Of a stretch of 64,000 nt of DNA, positions 8,721 through 16,229 are shown piece by piece (position 1 is the stretch's first letter; each line of letters starts with the position of its first letter). The position numbers were made by a program, and so were the translations under genes. The DNA is from Streptomyces sp. V3I7 (GTDB lineage: Bacteria > Actinomycetota > Actinomycetes > Streptomycetales > Streptomycetaceae). Location of the stretch: contig NZ_JAUSZK010000001.1 in assembly GCF_030817495.1 (NCBI RefSeq), positions 3,017,001 through 3,081,000 of the forward strand, written 5' to 3'. The notes under the pieces were generated by a model. It did no database searches and had not been told where the DNA came from. It was given only the letters and a program-made list of their open reading frames with translations.

Positions 8721-10820
8721 TTGTCCACGCCGTCCGCGCCGTCCGCGCCGTCCGCACCCCTCGACGACCCCCTCGCCCGGGAACGCTCCCACCTCACCCG
8801 GTCCCGGGCCGCGCTGCGCGCCATGCGCGAGGACGCCGAGTCGCTCGACATCCGCGACGTCGCCGCGAACTGGGTGAACGCGCAGGTCCTCGCCCGCCAG
8901 ATCGACGAGCGCATCAAGGCGCTGGCCGACCTCAGCGACACGCCGCTGTTCTTCGGCCGGCTCGACTACCTGCACGCTCCGGGCGCCGACCAGGCGGAGG
9001 GCGCCGAGGGCGAGCGCCCGCGGCCGGAGGCCGCTTATCAAACACTGCACATCGGGCGACGGCACGTGCACGACGTCGAGGGCGACCCGATGGTCATCGA
9101 TTGGCGGGCGCCGGTCTCGCAGCCGTTCTACCGGGCGTCCAAGAAGGACCCGATGGACATCGCGCTGCGCCGCCGCTTCGGCTACACCGGCGGCGACCTC
9201 ACGGCGTACGAGGACGAGCACCTCTCCGACCCCGCCGAGGCCGCGGCCACCAGCAAGCTGCTCCAGCAGGAGATCGAGCGCCCGCGCGTCGGCCCGATGC
9301 GTGACATCGTCGCCACCATCCAGCCCGAGCAGGACGAGATCGTCCGCAGCGGGCTCGGCGGCACAGTGTGTGTGCAGGGCGGCCCCGGCACCGGGAAGAC
9401 CGCCGTCGGCCTGCACCGCGTCGCCTACCTCCTGTACGCCCACCGCGAGCGGCTCGCCCGCACTGGCACCCTGGTGATCGGGCCGAACAAGTCCTTCCTG
9501 CACTACATCGAGCAGGTGCTGCCCGCGCTCGGCGAGCTGACCGTGCGACAGGCCACTGTGGACGACCTGGTCGGCGGGCGGGTGGAGGTGCGCGGCACGG
9601 ACGAGGCGGACGCCGCGACCCTCAAGGGCGACGCGCGGCTGGCGGAGGTCCTCCGACGTGCCGTCTACGCCCACGTGACGATGCCGACCGAGCCGGTCGT
9701 GGTGGTGCGCGGCTCCCGGCGCTGGCGCGTACCGGCGTACGAACTCGAAGGCGCCGTACGGGAGTTGCTGGAGCGCGGCATCCGGTACGGCGCCGCCCGC
9801 GAGGCGCTGCCGCAGCGCGTCGCGCACGCCGTGCTGGTGCAGATGGAGCGGGCCGGCGAGGCGCCGGACGACCGGGTGCAGGACGCCGTCGCCCGCAACA
9901 GCGCGGTGAAGGCGGCGGTCAAGGAGATCTGGCCGGCGGTCGACCCGGCCAAGCTCGTACTGCGGCTGCTGACCGACGCCGACTTCCTCGCCGAGCACGC
10001 GGAGGGGATCCTCACCGGGGAGGAGCAGAAGACGATCCTGTGGGCGAAGCCGGTGCGCAGCGTCAGGTCGGCCAAGTGGTCGCCCGCGGACGCGGTGTTG
10101 ATCGACGAGGCGGCGGACCTCGTGGAGCGGACGCCGTCCCTCGGCCATGTGGTGCTGGACGAGGCGCAGGACCTCTCCCCCATGCAGTACCGCGCCGTCG
10201 GCCGCCGCTGCACGACCGGCAGCGCGACCGTCCTCGGTGACCTGGCGCAGGGCACCACGCCCTGGGCGACCCGTAGTTGGGACGAGGCGCTCACCCACCT
10301 CGGCAAGGCGGACGGCGTGGTGGAGGAGCTGACCGCCGGCTTCCGCGTCCCGACGGACGTCATCACGTACGCCTCCCGCCTCCTGCCCCACATCGCCCCC
10401 GGCCTCACCCCGGTCGCCTCGGTCCGTGAGAACCCGGGTTTCTTCGACCTCCGCCCGATCACAGATACCGCCGAAGTGGTCGCCGCCTGCGAGGAGTTGC
10501 TCCGCAACGAGGGCTCGACGGGTCTCATCGCCGCCGACGCACGGATCCCGGCCCTCGCCGAGGCCCTGACGGCGGCCGGGATCGCGCATCTCGCCCCGGG
10601 CGAGGAGACCACCGCGCGGACCCGGCTGACCCTGGTCCCCGCCTCGCTCGCCAAGGGCCTGGAGTACGACTACGTGGTCCTCGACGAACCGCAGGCGGTG
10701 GTCGACGGCGAACCGGACGAACGCACCGGCCTGCGCCGCCTGTACGTCGCCCTGACCCGAGCCGTCTCGGGCCTGATCGTGACGCACGCGACCGCGCTGC
10801 CGCCGCAGCTCGCGAAGTAG
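8721..10820 (+). CDS. HelD-like UvrD-family ATPase (RNA polymerase recycling type)
   Basis: 699 residues from TTG at 8721, with GCGAGG about eight bases upstream. N-terminal helical coiled-coil-like arm (residues 15-75), Walker A GGPGTGKTAVGL near 220, DEAQD near 480, and a C-terminal motif with GLEYDYVVLDEP and LYVALTRA. The layout matches actinobacterial HelD/HelR, which bind RNA polymerase and remove it from DNA or protect it from rifampicin. No rifampicin-associated element is visible upstream, so I cannot claim the HelR (resistance) role. A UvrD-like DNA helicase is the alternative. Confidence 0.88.
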   Translation: MSTPSAPSAPSAPLDDPLARERSHLTRSRAALRAMREDAESLDIRDVAANWVNAQVLARQIDERIKALADLSDTPLFFGRLDYLHAPGADQAEGAEGERPRPEAAYQTLHIGRRHVHDVEGDPMVIDWRAPVSQPFYRASKKDPMDIALRRRFGYTGGDLTAYEDEHLSDPAEAAATSKLLQQEIERPRVGPMRDIVATIQPEQDEIVRSGLGGTVCVQGGPGTGKTAVGLHRVAYLLYAHRERLARTGTLVIGPNKSFLHYIEQVLPALGELTVRQATVDDLVGGRVEVRGTDEADAATLKGDARLAEVLRRAVYAHVTMPTEPVVVVRGSRRWRVPAYELEGAVRELLERGIRYGAAREALPQRVAHAVLVQMERAGEAPDDRVQDAVARNSAVKAAVKEIWPAVDPAKLVLRLLTDADFLAEHAEGILTGEEQKTILWAKPVRSVRSAKWSPADAVLIDEAADLVERTPSLGHVVLDEAQDLSPMQYRAVGRRCTTGSATVLGDLAQGTTPWATRSWDEALTHLGKADGVVEELTAGFRVPTDVITYASRLLPHIAPGLTPVASVRENPGFFDLRPITDTAEVVAACEELLRNEGSTGLIAADARIPALAEALTAAGIAHLAPGEETTARTRLTLVPASLAKGLEYDYVVLDEPQAVVDGEPDERTGLRRLYVALTRAVSGLIVTHATALPPQLAK

Positions 10821-10856
10821 AAGTAGAAGTAGAAGTAAAAGTAGAAGTAGAAGTAG
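10815..10856. repeat. Hexanucleotide GAAGTA repeat, 7 copies
   Basis: Seven tandem copies of GAAGTA (the fifth is AAAGTA) start at the penultimate Lys codon of the HelD-like gene. The stop codon is formed by the first copy (10818-10820). Each copy holds an in-frame TAG or TAA, so slippage would not extend the protein. AT-rich against its surroundings. Confidence 0.9.
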
Positions 10857-10879
10857 ACGACTGCGGCGCCGCGGGCACG

Positions 10880-11551
10880 CTAGGCGCCGCAGTCCAGTGT
10901 CGCCCGCCACCGCGCGACGGCCTGCGCGCAGACCGGTCCCGTCCAGCCGTCGGGACGGGCCGCCCCGCCGATGTGGAAGGCCTCGATCCCGCCGGCCCGC
11001 AGCCGCGGCACATGGCCGAGCCGCAGTCCCCCGCCCGCCACGATCCGCTGCTCGTACCCGGGTTCGCCGCCGCGCGCCGCCTCGGCGACCAGCGTGTCGA
11101 TCCCCAGCTCCACGCCGGACGCCGATCCCGCGGTGAGATAGGCGTCCAGGCCGGGCAGTCCGGCCAGTTGCCGTCGCAGGGCGTCGCGGTCGGCGGCCCG
11201 GTCGATCGCGCGGTGGAAGGTCCACCGGCACCCGTCCAGCGCCCCGACGACCCGCTCCACCGCTCCCAGGTCCACCTGGCCGCCGTCGTCCAGGAACCCG
11301 AGCACGAACTGATCGGCGCCCGCCTCCCTCAGCTCGCTCGCCACCCCCACCAGCCGCCCCACGTCCCCCGCCGCGAACCCGTCCCCGAGCCGCAGCATCA
11401 CGCGCAGGTCGATGTCCACGGCCGCCCGGATCGCGGCGACCGTCCGGACCGAGGGACTCAGCCCGTCGGCCGCCATGTCGCGGACGACTTCGAGCCGGTC
11501 CGCGCCTCCGGCCCGCGCGGCGACCGCGTCCTCGGCGTCGAGGGCGATCAC
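10880..11551 (-). CDS. cutC: CutC-family protein (copper homeostasis annotation)
   Basis: 223 residues from GTG at 11551. A TIM-barrel CutC pattern is clear: GGADRLEVV, VMLRLGDGF, FVLGFLDDGGQVD, TFHRAID, YLTAGSA and a C-terminal GGI-FHIGGAARP. CutC was linked to copper tolerance in E. coli, but its biochemical role is unsettled. The start is odd. Homologues begin with a strand reading roughly LLEVIAL, and here those codons (CTC CTG GAG) lie upstream of the GTG, directly after an in-frame TAG with only ACG or CTG available. The annotated start therefore trims the first strand, and GGAG abuts the GTG. Confidence 0.85.
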   Translation of the reverse strand: MIALDAEDAVAARAGGADRLEVVRDMAADGLSPSVRTVAAIRAAVDIDLRVMLRLGDGFAAGDVGRLVGVASELREAGADQFVLGFLDDGGQVDLGAVERVVGALDGCRWTFHRAIDRAADRDALRRQLAGLPGLDAYLTAGSASGVELGIDTLVAEAARGGEPGYEQRIVAGGGLRLGHVPRLRAGGIEAFHIGGAARPDGWTGPVCAQAVARWRATLDCGA

Positions 11552-11644
11552 CTCCAGGAGCGTCTACAGGTCTAGGCCAATTCGCCACCGTACGCCCGTA
11601 CCCACCGCGCCCGCGAGATCGCCTCGCCGCGCGACAATGACCCC

Positions 11645-12307
11645 ATGGCCGACCTCGACACGTTGCGCACCCGCTGGACCCGCGCCCTGGACGGAGCCCG
11701 CGGCTCCGCCGAAGGCCCGGACCCGGCGCCGTACGCCGACCACCTTCTCGACCGCTGGCAGGAGCCGCAGCGGCACTACCACTCGCTCGCGCACCTCACC
11801 GCCGTCCTCGACCACGTCGACGCGCTGGCGGAGTACGCGGACGACCCGGACCTCGTCCGGCTGGCCGCCTGGTTCCACGACGCCGTGTACCTTCCCGAGC
11901 GCTCCGAGAACGAGGAACGCTCCGCCCGCCTCGCCGAACGCGCCCTCACCGAAGCCGGCGTCCCGGCCGGGAAGGTCGCCGAGGTCGCCCGGCTCGTCCG
12001 GCTCACCCGCACCCACGACCCGGCCCCGGACGACCGCAACGGCCAGGTGCTGTGCGACGCCGATCTCGCGATCCTCGCCGCGCCCCCGTCGGCGTACGCG
12101 GCTTACACCGTGGCCGTCCGCGACGAGTACCACTTCGTCCCCAACGACGCCTTCCGCACCGGCCGTTCCGCCGTCCTGCGCGAACTCCTCGATCTCCCCC
12201 GGCTGTTCAGGACGCCGTATGGCGAGGAGAAGTGGGAGGCGACCGCCCGCTACAACATGAACGCCGAACTGGAAATGCTGTCGACCTCCGACGAGCCGTC
12301 CGCATAG
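11645..12307 (+). CDS. HD-domain metal-dependent phosphohydrolase
   Basis: 220 residues from ATG at 11645. The HD signature is present: RHYHSLAHL (metal-binding His), AAWFHDAVY (HD) and a downstream Asp in LCDADLAIL. This matches predicted HD-superfamily hydrolases of about 200 residues, likely acting on nucleotides or other phosphate esters in the cytosol. The stop overlaps the -10 element of the next gene. Substrate unknown. Confidence 0.87.
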   Translation: MADLDTLRTRWTRALDGARGSAEGPDPAPYADHLLDRWQEPQRHYHSLAHLTAVLDHVDALAEYADDPDLVRLAAWFHDAVYLPERSENEERSARLAERALTEAGVPAGKVAEVARLVRLTRTHDPAPDDRNGQVLCDADLAILAAPPSAYAAYTVAVRDEYHFVPNDAFRTGRSAVLRELLDLPRLFRTPYGEEKWEATARYNMNAELEMLSTSDEPSA

Positions 12308-12318
12308 GGTGCGGGCCA
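12305..12318 (+). promoter_or_regulatory. Leaderless promoter -10 element
   Basis: TAGGGT at 12305-12310 includes the stop codon of the HD gene and ends seven bases before ATG 12318, which argues for that start in a leaderless transcript. Confidence 0.45.
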
Positions 12319-13415
12319 TGCGTGCCATGGGCGGGGAACAGGTCGAAGAGGCGGTCGCGGACTGTACGGCGCTGCTGCGCACCGCGGTGGAGCGGGACTG
12401 GCGGGCGGTGAAGGCCGGGCGGCTGGACTGGAGTTGCCGCGAGACGGCCGAACACATCGCGAGCGACCTCATCGCCTACGCCGGCCAGCTCGCCGGGCGC
12501 CCCCAGGACGCCTACGTCCCCTTCGAGATCGCCCTCGACGAGGGCACCGGCAACGCGGGGCTGTTGCACGTGATCGAGACGACCGGCGCCCTGCTGGCCG
12601 CCGCCGTCCGCACCACCCCGCCCCTCGTCCGCGCCTTCCACCCGTACCCCTTCCGCAGCGCGGACCGCACCGGCTTCGCCGCGATGGGCGTCGCCGAGGC
12701 GCTGCTGCACACGCACGACATCGCCGAGGGCCTCGGCCTCTCCTACGCGCCCTCCGACGAGCTCGCCGAGTCCGTGCTCACCCATCTCTTCCCGCACGTC
12801 CGGCCCGGCCCGGCGCCCTGGCCGACCCTGCTGTGGGCCACCGGCCGCGGCGAACTGCCCTCCCGCGCCCCGGTCACCGAGTGGCGCTGGAACAACAACC
12901 TCGTCATCCCGGCCGAGCGCCTCACCCTGGTCGGGGTGCGCCCCGCCGCCGCGCGCGATCTGCGCATCGGCGGCGACGGCGGGTTCGACTGGATCGAGGA
13001 CGGGCCGTACGAGGGCACGCGCGACGCCGCCGGCATGACGGTGAAGGCGTACGAAGAGGGCGTCCACCGCCCCGAGTTCGGGATGTTCGCGCTCGTCCGG
13101 CACGAGGACGGCCGCGCGGTCGGCGGCATGGGCTTCCACTCGGCGCCGGACGAGGACGGCCGCGTCGAGATCGGCTACGACCTCGCCGAGACCGCCCGCG
13201 GCCAGGGCTACGCCACCGAGGGCCTGCGCGCCCTGGCCGACTGGGCGCTGGCGCGAGAGGACGTACGGCAGCTGTTCGCGGTCGTCGAGCGGGCCAACAT
13301 CCCCTCGCAGGCGGTCGTCCTGCGGGCGGGCTTCCGGCAGGTGGGCGCGGGCGAGGAGTTCCTGACGTACGAACTCCAGGGCGGCGGCGACCAGGTCGGC
13401 CAGGGCCTGTCCTAG
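12318..13415 (+). CDS. DinB/maleylpyruvate-isomerase-like domain fused to GNAT acetyltransferase
   Basis: 365 residues from ATG 12318; GTG 12309 would add three. Residues 1-180 form a DinB-like four-helix domain of the mycothiol-dependent maleylpyruvate isomerase type (CRETAEHIASDLIAYA, EALLHTHDIAEGLG). Residues 225-355 are a GNAT fold with EIGYDLAETARGQGYATEG for acetyl-CoA binding. The fusion suggests a thiol- or metal-dependent step coupled to acetylation, but the substrate is unknown. The stop lies inside a perfect 16-bp tandem duplication that also supplies the stop of the convergent gene. Confidence 0.85.
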   Translation: MRAMGGEQVEEAVADCTALLRTAVERDWRAVKAGRLDWSCRETAEHIASDLIAYAGQLAGRPQDAYVPFEIALDEGTGNAGLLHVIETTGALLAAAVRTTPPLVRAFHPYPFRSADRTGFAAMGVAEALLHTHDIAEGLGLSYAPSDELAESVLTHLFPHVRPGPAPWPTLLWATGRGELPSRAPVTEWRWNNNLVIPAERLTLVGVRPAAARDLRIGGDGGFDWIEDGPYEGTRDAAGMTVKAYEEGVHRPEFGMFALVRHEDGRAVGGMGFHSAPDEDGRVEIGYDLAETARGQGYATEGLRALADWALAREDVRQLFAVVERANIPSQAVVLRAGFRQVGAGEEFLTYELQGGGDQVGQGLS

Positions 13416-13431
13416 CCAGGGCCTGTCCTAG
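13400..13431. repeat. Perfect 16-bp tandem duplication at convergent stops
   Basis: CCAGGGCCTGTCCTAG occurs at 13400-13415 and again at 13416-13431. The first copy ends in the plus-strand stop TAG; the second carries the minus-strand stop (CTA at 13428-13430). Confidence 0.92.
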
Positions 13432-13724
13432 GAGTCGCGGCCCGGCACCATCAGTCCCCGTCGGACCAGTCCCTTGGGGCGGCGCAGACCGGCGCGGCGC
13501 AACAGCCGTACCACCTCGCGGCTGCTGACCTCCACCGCGCCCGCGGCCACCGCGTCGGCGTACCGGCGTGCGGGGATGTCGTAGTGGTCGCGCTCGAAGG
13601 CGCGCCGGGGCACGTCCAAGGCGGCGGCGAACGCGTGCAGTTCGTCGTACGAGACGTCGCTCACGAGGTGCGACCACAGCCGTCCGTGGCCGGGCCAGGA
13701 GGGCGGGTCGATGTACACCGTCAC
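13428..13724 (-). CDS. DUF4031 family protein
   Basis: 98 residues starting MTVYIDPPSWPGHGR, with WSHLVSD and the YDELHAFAAALDVPRRAFERD helix, the DUF4031 pattern. It is a small cytosolic protein of unknown function. It starts 7 bp after the stop of the upstream minus-strand gene, so the two are very likely cotranscribed. Its last codons lie in the 16-bp duplication. Confidence 0.85.
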   Translation of the reverse strand: MTVYIDPPSWPGHGRLWSHLVSDVSYDELHAFAAALDVPRRAFERDHYDIPARRYADAVAAGAVEVSSREVVRLLRRAGLRRPKGLVRRGLMVPGRDS

Positions 13725-13731
13725 GAGCGCC

Positions 13732-14127
13732 TCACGAGATCGCGCCCCCGCCCGGGGCGCGGCCCGTGGCCTGCCCCAACTCCCCCACCGGCGCGACCTT
13801 CACGCCCGCCTGGTGGCACACCCAGTGCGGGTCGGGTCCGAGCTCCGGTTCGACCTCCAGCGCGTGCGGGTCTCCGGAGCCGCACACCGGGCACAGCGGC
13901 CAGCGTCCGTACCGGTCGAGCAGCGCGTCCTGCACGTCCTGCGCGACCAGTCCGGCCAGGTACGCCGAACCGTCCGGCCACTGCTCGACCCACCACCGCC
14001 GCTGGACGACGGAGTCCTCGACCAGGGAGACGACGTCCGCCTCGGCGACATCACCCGCCATCAGATCGGCGAGTACGAGGGCGCGCGCGGCGTGCAGTGC
14101 CAGCTCCAGGGGACTTACGGGCTCCAT
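13732..14127 (-). CDS. Hypothetical protein with a two-cysteine motif
   Basis: 131 residues from ATG at 14127 (MEPVSPLELALHAARALV). The first half is helical; the second half has a CPVCGSGDPHAL motif plus a later HWVCHQAG, suggesting a small zinc site. It heads a two-gene operon with the DUF4031 gene. Its start is only 55 bp from the divergent RpiR regulator gene, so both may answer to the operator there. Family not recognised. Confidence 0.7.
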   Translation of the reverse strand: MEPVSPLELALHAARALVLADLMAGDVAEADVVSLVEDSVVQRRWWVEQWPDGSAYLAGLVAQDVQDALLDRYGRWPLCPVCGSGDPHALEVEPELGPDPHWVCHQAGVKVAPVGELGQATGRAPGGGAIS

Positions 14128-14163
14128 GGTCCCATTGTGCGCGCTCTTGACCCCGGCACCGAG

Positions 14164-14211
14164 CCGAAAATATCTTTCACAGGTGACCCAGGACGTGAAG
14201 GAAATTTTCGG
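14164..14211. promoter_or_regulatory. Operator-like inverted repeat over the RpiR start codon
   Basis: Arms CCGAAAATATCTTTCAC (14164-14180) and GTGAAGGAAATTTTCGG (14195-14211) are complementary at 15 of 17 positions with a 14-bp spacer. Each arm itself resembles GAAA-N5-TTTC, the kind of site RpiR regulators bind. The GTG start (14183) lies in the spacer, so binding would block the gene itself and the divergent gene at 14127. Confidence 0.7.
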
Positions 14212-15139
14212 CACCCCGGGCGGTCCGAGCGCCCCGGGCGCCCCCGGCCCCCACAGCACGCCCCCGGCCCCGGCCGCCCTCGCCGCCAAGGTGCGCACGC
14301 TCGCGCCGTCCATGACCCGCTCCATGCAGCGCGTCGCCGAGGCCGTCGCGAAGGACCCGGCGGGCTGCTCCGCCCTGACGGTCACCGGCCTCGCCGAGCT
14401 CACCGGCACCAGCGAGGCCACCGTGGTCCGCACCGCCCGCCTGCTCGGGTACCCCGGCTACCGCGACCTGCGCCTGGCCCTGGCCGGTCTCGCCGCCCAG
14501 CAGCAGTCCGGCCGCGCGCCCGCCCTCACCACCGACATCGCCGTCGACGACCCGATCGCCGACGTGGTCGCCAAGCTCGCCTACGACGAGCAGCAGACCC
14601 TCGCCGACACGGCCGCCGGCCTCGACACCGCGCAGCTCGGCGCGGCCGTCACCGCGCTGACCGGCGCCCGGCGGACCGACGTGTACGGGATCGGGGCCTC
14701 GGGACTGGTCGCCCAGGACCTCACCCAGAAGCTGCTGCGGATAGGCCTGATAGCCCACGCGCACAGCGATCCCCACCTCGCCGTGACGAACGCGGTGCAG
14801 CTGCGGGCGGGCGACGTCGCCATCGCGATCACGCACTCCGGGTCGACCGGCGACGTCATCGAACCGCTCCGGGTCGCCTTCGAGCACGGGGCGACCACCG
14901 TCGCGATCACCGGCCGGCCCGACTCGCCGGTGACGCAGTACGCCGACCACGTGCTGACGACGTCCACCTCCCGCGAGAGCGAGCTGCGGCCCGCCGCGAT
15001 GTCCTCCCGGACGAGTCAGCTGCTCGTGGTGGACTGCCTGTTCATCGGGGTGGCGCAGCGGACGTACGAGTCGGCCGCGCCGGCTTTGGCCGCTTCTTAT
15101 GAAGCCTTGGCACACAGGCACCGGAGTTCGCCGCGATAG
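14183..15139 (+). CDS. RpiR/MurR-family transcriptional regulator
   Basis: 318 residues from GTG at 14183 (GTG 14195 is an alternative). N-terminal HTH of the RpiR type covers residues 35-115 (SALTVTGLAELTGTSEATVVRTARLLGY). A SIS sugar-phosphate-binding domain covers about 140-275 (VYGIGASGLVAQDL, AIAITHSGSTGDVIEPL). It lies directly upstream of murQ and a PTS permease, so the ligand is probably MurNAc-6-phosphate and the role is local repression, as for MurR in E. coli. The inverted repeat over its own start suggests autoregulation. Confidence 0.92.
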   Translation: MTQDVKEIFGTPGGPSAPGAPGPHSTPPAPAALAAKVRTLAPSMTRSMQRVAEAVAKDPAGCSALTVTGLAELTGTSEATVVRTARLLGYPGYRDLRLALAGLAAQQQSGRAPALTTDIAVDDPIADVVAKLAYDEQQTLADTAAGLDTAQLGAAVTALTGARRTDVYGIGASGLVAQDLTQKLLRIGLIAHAHSDPHLAVTNAVQLRAGDVAIAITHSGSTGDVIEPLRVAFEHGATTVAITGRPDSPVTQYADHVLTTSTSRESELRPAAMSSRTSQLLVVDCLFIGVAQRTYESAAPALAASYEALAHRHRSSPR

Positions 15140-15174
15140 ACCGTAGGGGTAACTGCTGTGTGGATCTGCGGGTC

Positions 15175-15235
15175 CGATGTGGCTGGTCGGGCAGTTCCCC
15201 GCGCCCCTGAGTTGGCTGCACCGACCCGCACTTGA
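15175..15235. repeat. Streptomyces extragenic repeat-like sequence
   Basis: The stretch around GGGCAGTTCCCCGCGCCCCT (15193-15212) is the recurrent intergenic element seen in many streptomycete genomes, here flanked by GTGGCTGGTC. It occupies most of the 120-bp gap between the RpiR and murQ genes. Confidence 0.6.
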
Positions 15236-15259
15236 ATGCCCACCCGAGAGAGCCGCCCC

Positions 15260-16195
15260 ATGACTTCCACGTCCCACCCTCATGGCCTCCGCGCCGAGTT
15301 GGAGTCGCTGACCACCGAGGCGTTCCGGCCCGAGCTCGCCGAGATCGACCGGCTGCCCACCGTCGAGATCGCGCGGCTGATGAACGGCGAGGACACGGGC
15401 GTCCCCGCCGCCGTCGCCGCGCGGCTTCCGCAGATCGCGGCCGCCATCGACGCCGTCGCCGCGCGCATGGCCCGCGGCGGGCGTCTGGTCTACGCGGGCG
15501 CGGGCACCGCGGGCCGGCTCGGTGTGCTGGACGCCTCCGAGTGCCCGCCCACCTTCAACACCGAGCCCGCCCAGGTCGTCGGCCTGATCGCGGGCGGCCC
15601 GCAGGCCCTGGTCACCTCGGTCGAGGGCGCGGAGGACTCCCCGGAGCTGGCCCGGAGGGACCTCGACGGGCTGGGCCTCGACCCCGACGACACGGTGGTC
15701 GGCGTCTCCGCGTCCGGCCGCACCCCCTACGCCGTCGGCGCCGTCGTGCACGCCCGCGCCCTCGGCGCCCTGACGATCGGCCTGTCCTGCAACGAGGGCA
15801 GCGCGCTCGCGGCGGCCGCCGAGCACGGCATCGAGGTGGTCGTCGGACCGGAGCTGCTCACCGGCTCCACCCGTCTGAAGGCCGGGACGGCGCAGAAGCT
15901 GGTGCTCAACATGCTGTCGACGATCACGATGATCCGCCTCGGCAAGACGTACGGGAACCTGATGGTCGACGTGCGCGCCTCGAACGACAAGCTCCGGGCC
16001 CGCTCGCGCCGGATCGTCGCCCTGGCCACCGGCGCGGCGGACGAGGAGATCGAGGCGGCCCTCACCGCGACGGGCGGCGAGGTGAAGAACGCGATCCTGA
16101 TCGTCCTGAGCGGGGTCGACGGCCCGACGGCCGCCCGCCTTCTGGAGGAGAGCGGCGGCCATCTGCGCGCCGCGCTGGCAGCGGCGACCGGCTGA
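15260..16195 (+). CDS. murQ: N-acetylmuramic acid 6-phosphate etherase
   Basis: 311 residues from ATG at 15260, the usual MurQ length. SIS domain with YAGAGTAGRLGVLDASECPPTF, GVSASGRTPYAVGA and EGSALA; the acid in ASECPP is the catalytic Glu region. LKAGTAQKLVLNMLST and GKTYGNLMVDV follow. MurQ cleaves the lactyl ether of MurNAc-6-P, giving GlcNAc-6-P and lactate in the cytosol. With the preceding regulator and following PTS permease it forms a MurNAc uptake and recycling locus; the product would feed NagA, encoded at 35-36 kb. Confidence 0.96.
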   Translation: MTSTSHPHGLRAELESLTTEAFRPELAEIDRLPTVEIARLMNGEDTGVPAAVAARLPQIAAAIDAVAARMARGGRLVYAGAGTAGRLGVLDASECPPTFNTEPAQVVGLIAGGPQALVTSVEGAEDSPELARRDLDGLGLDPDDTVVGVSASGRTPYAVGAVVHARALGALTIGLSCNEGSALAAAAEHGIEVVVGPELLTGSTRLKAGTAQKLVLNMLSTITMIRLGKTYGNLMVDVRASNDKLRARSRRIVALATGAADEEIEAALTATGGEVKNAILIVLSGVDGPTAARLLEESGGHLRAALAAATG

Positions 16196-16229
16196 ACCGC
16201 ACCCTCAGGGGGTGCGCACACCGGACAAC

